Assembly: GCA_015680685.1 (NCBI GenBank)
Contig: MNCI01022230.1
Coordinates: 166,326-230,325 of the forward strand
Length of the DNA stretch: 64,000 bases
Reading direction: 5' to 3'
Source of the DNA: Gnetum montanum
Taxonomy: Eukaryota; Streptophyta; Gnetopsida; Gnetales; Gnetaceae
Shown: piece by piece, positions 61,731 to 64,000 of the stretch
Numbering within the stretch: the first letter of the stretch is position 1
Layout of the letters: each line of letters starts with the position of its first letter
The notes under the pieces: generated by a model
Told to the model about the DNA's origin: nothing
Databases searched by the model: none
The model's input: only the letters and a program-made list of their open reading frames with translations
Translations under genes and position numbers: made by a program

Positions 61731-63580
61731 TGGTCCATGCCATGCATTGGTATTTCTTAGCTTAGCCCATCTACCTTTATTATTCATGTGGATATAACTT
61801 ACCATGTGGTTGGGTTAACCTATATTATTTTTGTGTTGTGGGTACCTTATGGTATCATTTCTACTTGAAATGTAGCCTTAAGTAGGGCCATAATGCCATC
61901 CCAACCCTTGAATATGCCACATAACCATTTTAGCAATTGGTATAAGGGACCCTATGGTGTTGTTTCAATTGCAAATGTCATCTTAGGTATTGACCCAAGT
62001 GAGATCCACATGTTATCCCTTTTCAAAAAGCCATGTTATGTGCGAATCCATGGCCACCAATGTCAACATTTCAAGTTGAGATATAATATTAGAAGATGTT
62101 CTCCACATTTCCATATTAGATGTTTCTAAAATGCCATGTTAGCTATACTCTCTGACTATCTTTTACATGTTAGTAAGTCTTATTACATAGATTATTTTAT
62201 TTGGCTACTTTTCTACATTGGATGGTTAGTTTTGGCAAGGAGGAATGGGTTGTACCTACTTTTGTTTTTTTTACCTAGAGATTGTATTAGTTAGTTGTAG
62301 AAATGGGAATAATAAATCAAGTTAAGTTTATTATGTTTTACATTAGCATTATGTGAATAGGTTATGAGAGTGACATGGTTGGCTAGCATTTTGGTTATAT
62401 ACCTAAGTTAGTTTTAAGAAATAGATATTTAGGATTAGGGTTAGCGTTAGCTTAATTTTAGGAGTAGATCCTATATCTACCTTAACCTAAGACATGAAAA
62501 GAATGAGAGTCATCCTTTGTCATGATGTGAAAGCTCTACTAGATTGGTGATTCAAGTAGTAGTTGAAGTATACAAGCTTGTGTGTTCGTGGTTTGTGTCA
62601 AGGGTTGGTGTGGGTGATATTACCATGTGATCATAGCTTTGACTTCTTTGGATTTTTAGGCTTCATGATCATGTAGGATCTTTTATCTCTATTTTGTTTC
62701 ATTTGATGATCTATCAGGTTTTATATTTATTAGCATAAGAATTGTAATGATAGAAAAATTTGATGCTGGAAATGTAATAAATCTATGCAGAACAGTTTTA
62801 TCTTAAGATTCATAGGTCTCAAAAATAATCTAAGGTGCCTTAGGTGACCTTGTTGATCACCTAAAAGCTTAGGAGTTTTTTACCAAGATAATATAAGAAC
62901 AAATGGATGAGAAAACAAGTGAACAATAGATCCAATGCTATTCTATGAGAGAATTGAGAGATGGTATGAAAATAATAGGAAAAGATGTGGCAAAAGCACT
63001 ACAAACTTTGTATTAATACTACAAAAATACAAGGTTTGGAAAAACAGATCAGAAGCCTTTGGGCTTTCAAGATCTGGAACTATGAACATCTCATAGATCT
63101 CTGTGAAAATACTATTGAAACTCTAGTGTGTAGGTGGGTAGGATGTGTTTTGTAGTCCTTCCAAACACATCTAGTTTCACTTGATTTGTAGGCTACAAAT
63201 AGGTTCTTTATGCTCCCAATGATTGACACTGGGGAAATGGCTTTGGGCTTTCAGATCTCTAATTTGCTCCAAAAGTCTCAAGTTTGGAAGAGTTTCAATG
63301 ATTCAAAAGTTTATAAATTAGTGTCGATTCTTGTTTAAATAGATCATGGTTTATTGTTTCTATGTTGACTTTGTTAACCTTTCAAAACCTTAGAAAATGG
63401 AGAATTGGAAAATGTGCTTGTAAGATCTTGCAGGTTTAGAAAAGGATTGAGATAGGAGAATGGTGAACACCAAGACATGTTGAGATTAAGATGAGAGCTA
63501 AGTTGTTAATTTGATTGCTAAAGTGTCAACAAACAATTCAAGAATAAAAGACATCTACAAGACAAAAAGAAGGTATTATG
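61731..63580. other. Intergenic, nothing recognised
   Basis: A 78-residue plus frame at 61893-62129 shows no motif. No domain, LTR pair or tRNA was found in the rest. Confidence 0.35.
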
Positions 63581-63589
63581 ATACTTGCC

Positions 63590-63825
63590 ATGATATCCCA
63601 AAAGAACAAAAAATGTCTTAATGGAGAAAATTTAGTCTCAGGAAAGACATCCTATAAAAATAACAAATATTCTAAGAGATGTTGAGACATCCCAAGTGAG
63701 ACATCACACTTATAAGCATTAGAAGATTAGTAAGACATCCCAACAAAAAATGAGATGTTCCCATGTAAGAACAGAAACTTAATGAGATGTTCCAAGCTTA
63801 AATGAGATGTCCTAACTATTCATTT
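63590..63825. repeat. Cluster of GAGATGT/ACATCTC-type motifs
   Basis: Forms of 'agacatccc' occur near 63643, 63686, 63700 and 63732, and forms of 'gagatgttcc' near 63676, 63750, 63783 and 63804. The two sets are reverse complements of one core. No exact period is visible. Confidence 0.6.
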
Positions 63826-64000
63826 TCTAGCCATTGCATGAGCTTTAATTATTATGAGACAAAGACAAAGGCTATAAAATAAATGATATCTTCATGAAAA
63901 GGACAAGCACTATTTACTATAATATTTCATCATTGTCAACATTAAGTGAAATTTTTTTAAACTTCATTTCTCTATCTTTGAATTGTACTATAATTCTCAA

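Noticed and set aside
61893-62129. 78-residue plus-strand frame
   Set aside because: No motif and no promoter. Too short to support.

Overview
The window looks like nuclear DNA of a seed plant with a large, repeat-filled genome, most likely a gymnosperm or conifer. The evidence is one intact class III peroxidase gene with classical plant exon sizes, surrounded by old, AT-rich, nested Ty3/Gypsy elements of the Athila and Tat/Ogre types. The species call is inference. No bacterial, organellar or CRISPR feature was seen. Position 32949 is an ambiguous base.

Layout. 1-6.3 kb is a mosaic of decayed retroelement pieces: leader/LTR-like fragments and two Gypsy reverse-transcriptase remnants. Inside it sits the 5' part of a cytochrome b561 (ascorbate ferrireductase) coding region, cut at codon 122 by LTR-like sequence. 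6.4-36.5 kb is an Athila-like element (A) with RNase H, integrase and a 3' ORF. It is split at 12864/34921 by a 22-kb Tat/Ogre-type element in the opposite orientation (LTRs 12865-14290 and 33405-34920, near-perfect 5-bp target duplication). That element reads, on the minus strand: leader repeats, gag, protease, a roughly 10-kb spacer, reverse transcriptase, RNase H, integrase. The spacer holds a 190-bp tandem array and, on the plus strand, a decayed gene with several introns whose splice phases agree at most junctions.

36.8-53.5 kb is a second Athila-like element (B) that lacks polymerase and integrase. Its 3' LTR was hit by a third, younger and complete copy (C, 46447-53252, exact CCATA target duplication), which also lacks pol. 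A, B and C share LTRs, a tRNA-Asp-type primer site (seen in B and C), a T-rich tract, a long conserved non-coding block and a 3' ORF. In C the first ATG of that ORF directly follows a TACTAAC branch site and a 3' splice site. A-type copies would supply pol, while B and C appear non-autonomous.

55.7-57.7 kb carries the only intact gene, a secretory class III peroxidase on the minus strand with four exons. 58-64 kb is gene-free as far as can be seen, with SINE-like pieces, a purine-rich tract between inverted repeats, short duplications and a cluster of inverted 8-bp motifs.

Most in-frame stops in the retroelement reading frames sit where CAG, CAA or CGA codons are expected. This is the pattern of long-term deamination of methylated cytosine.
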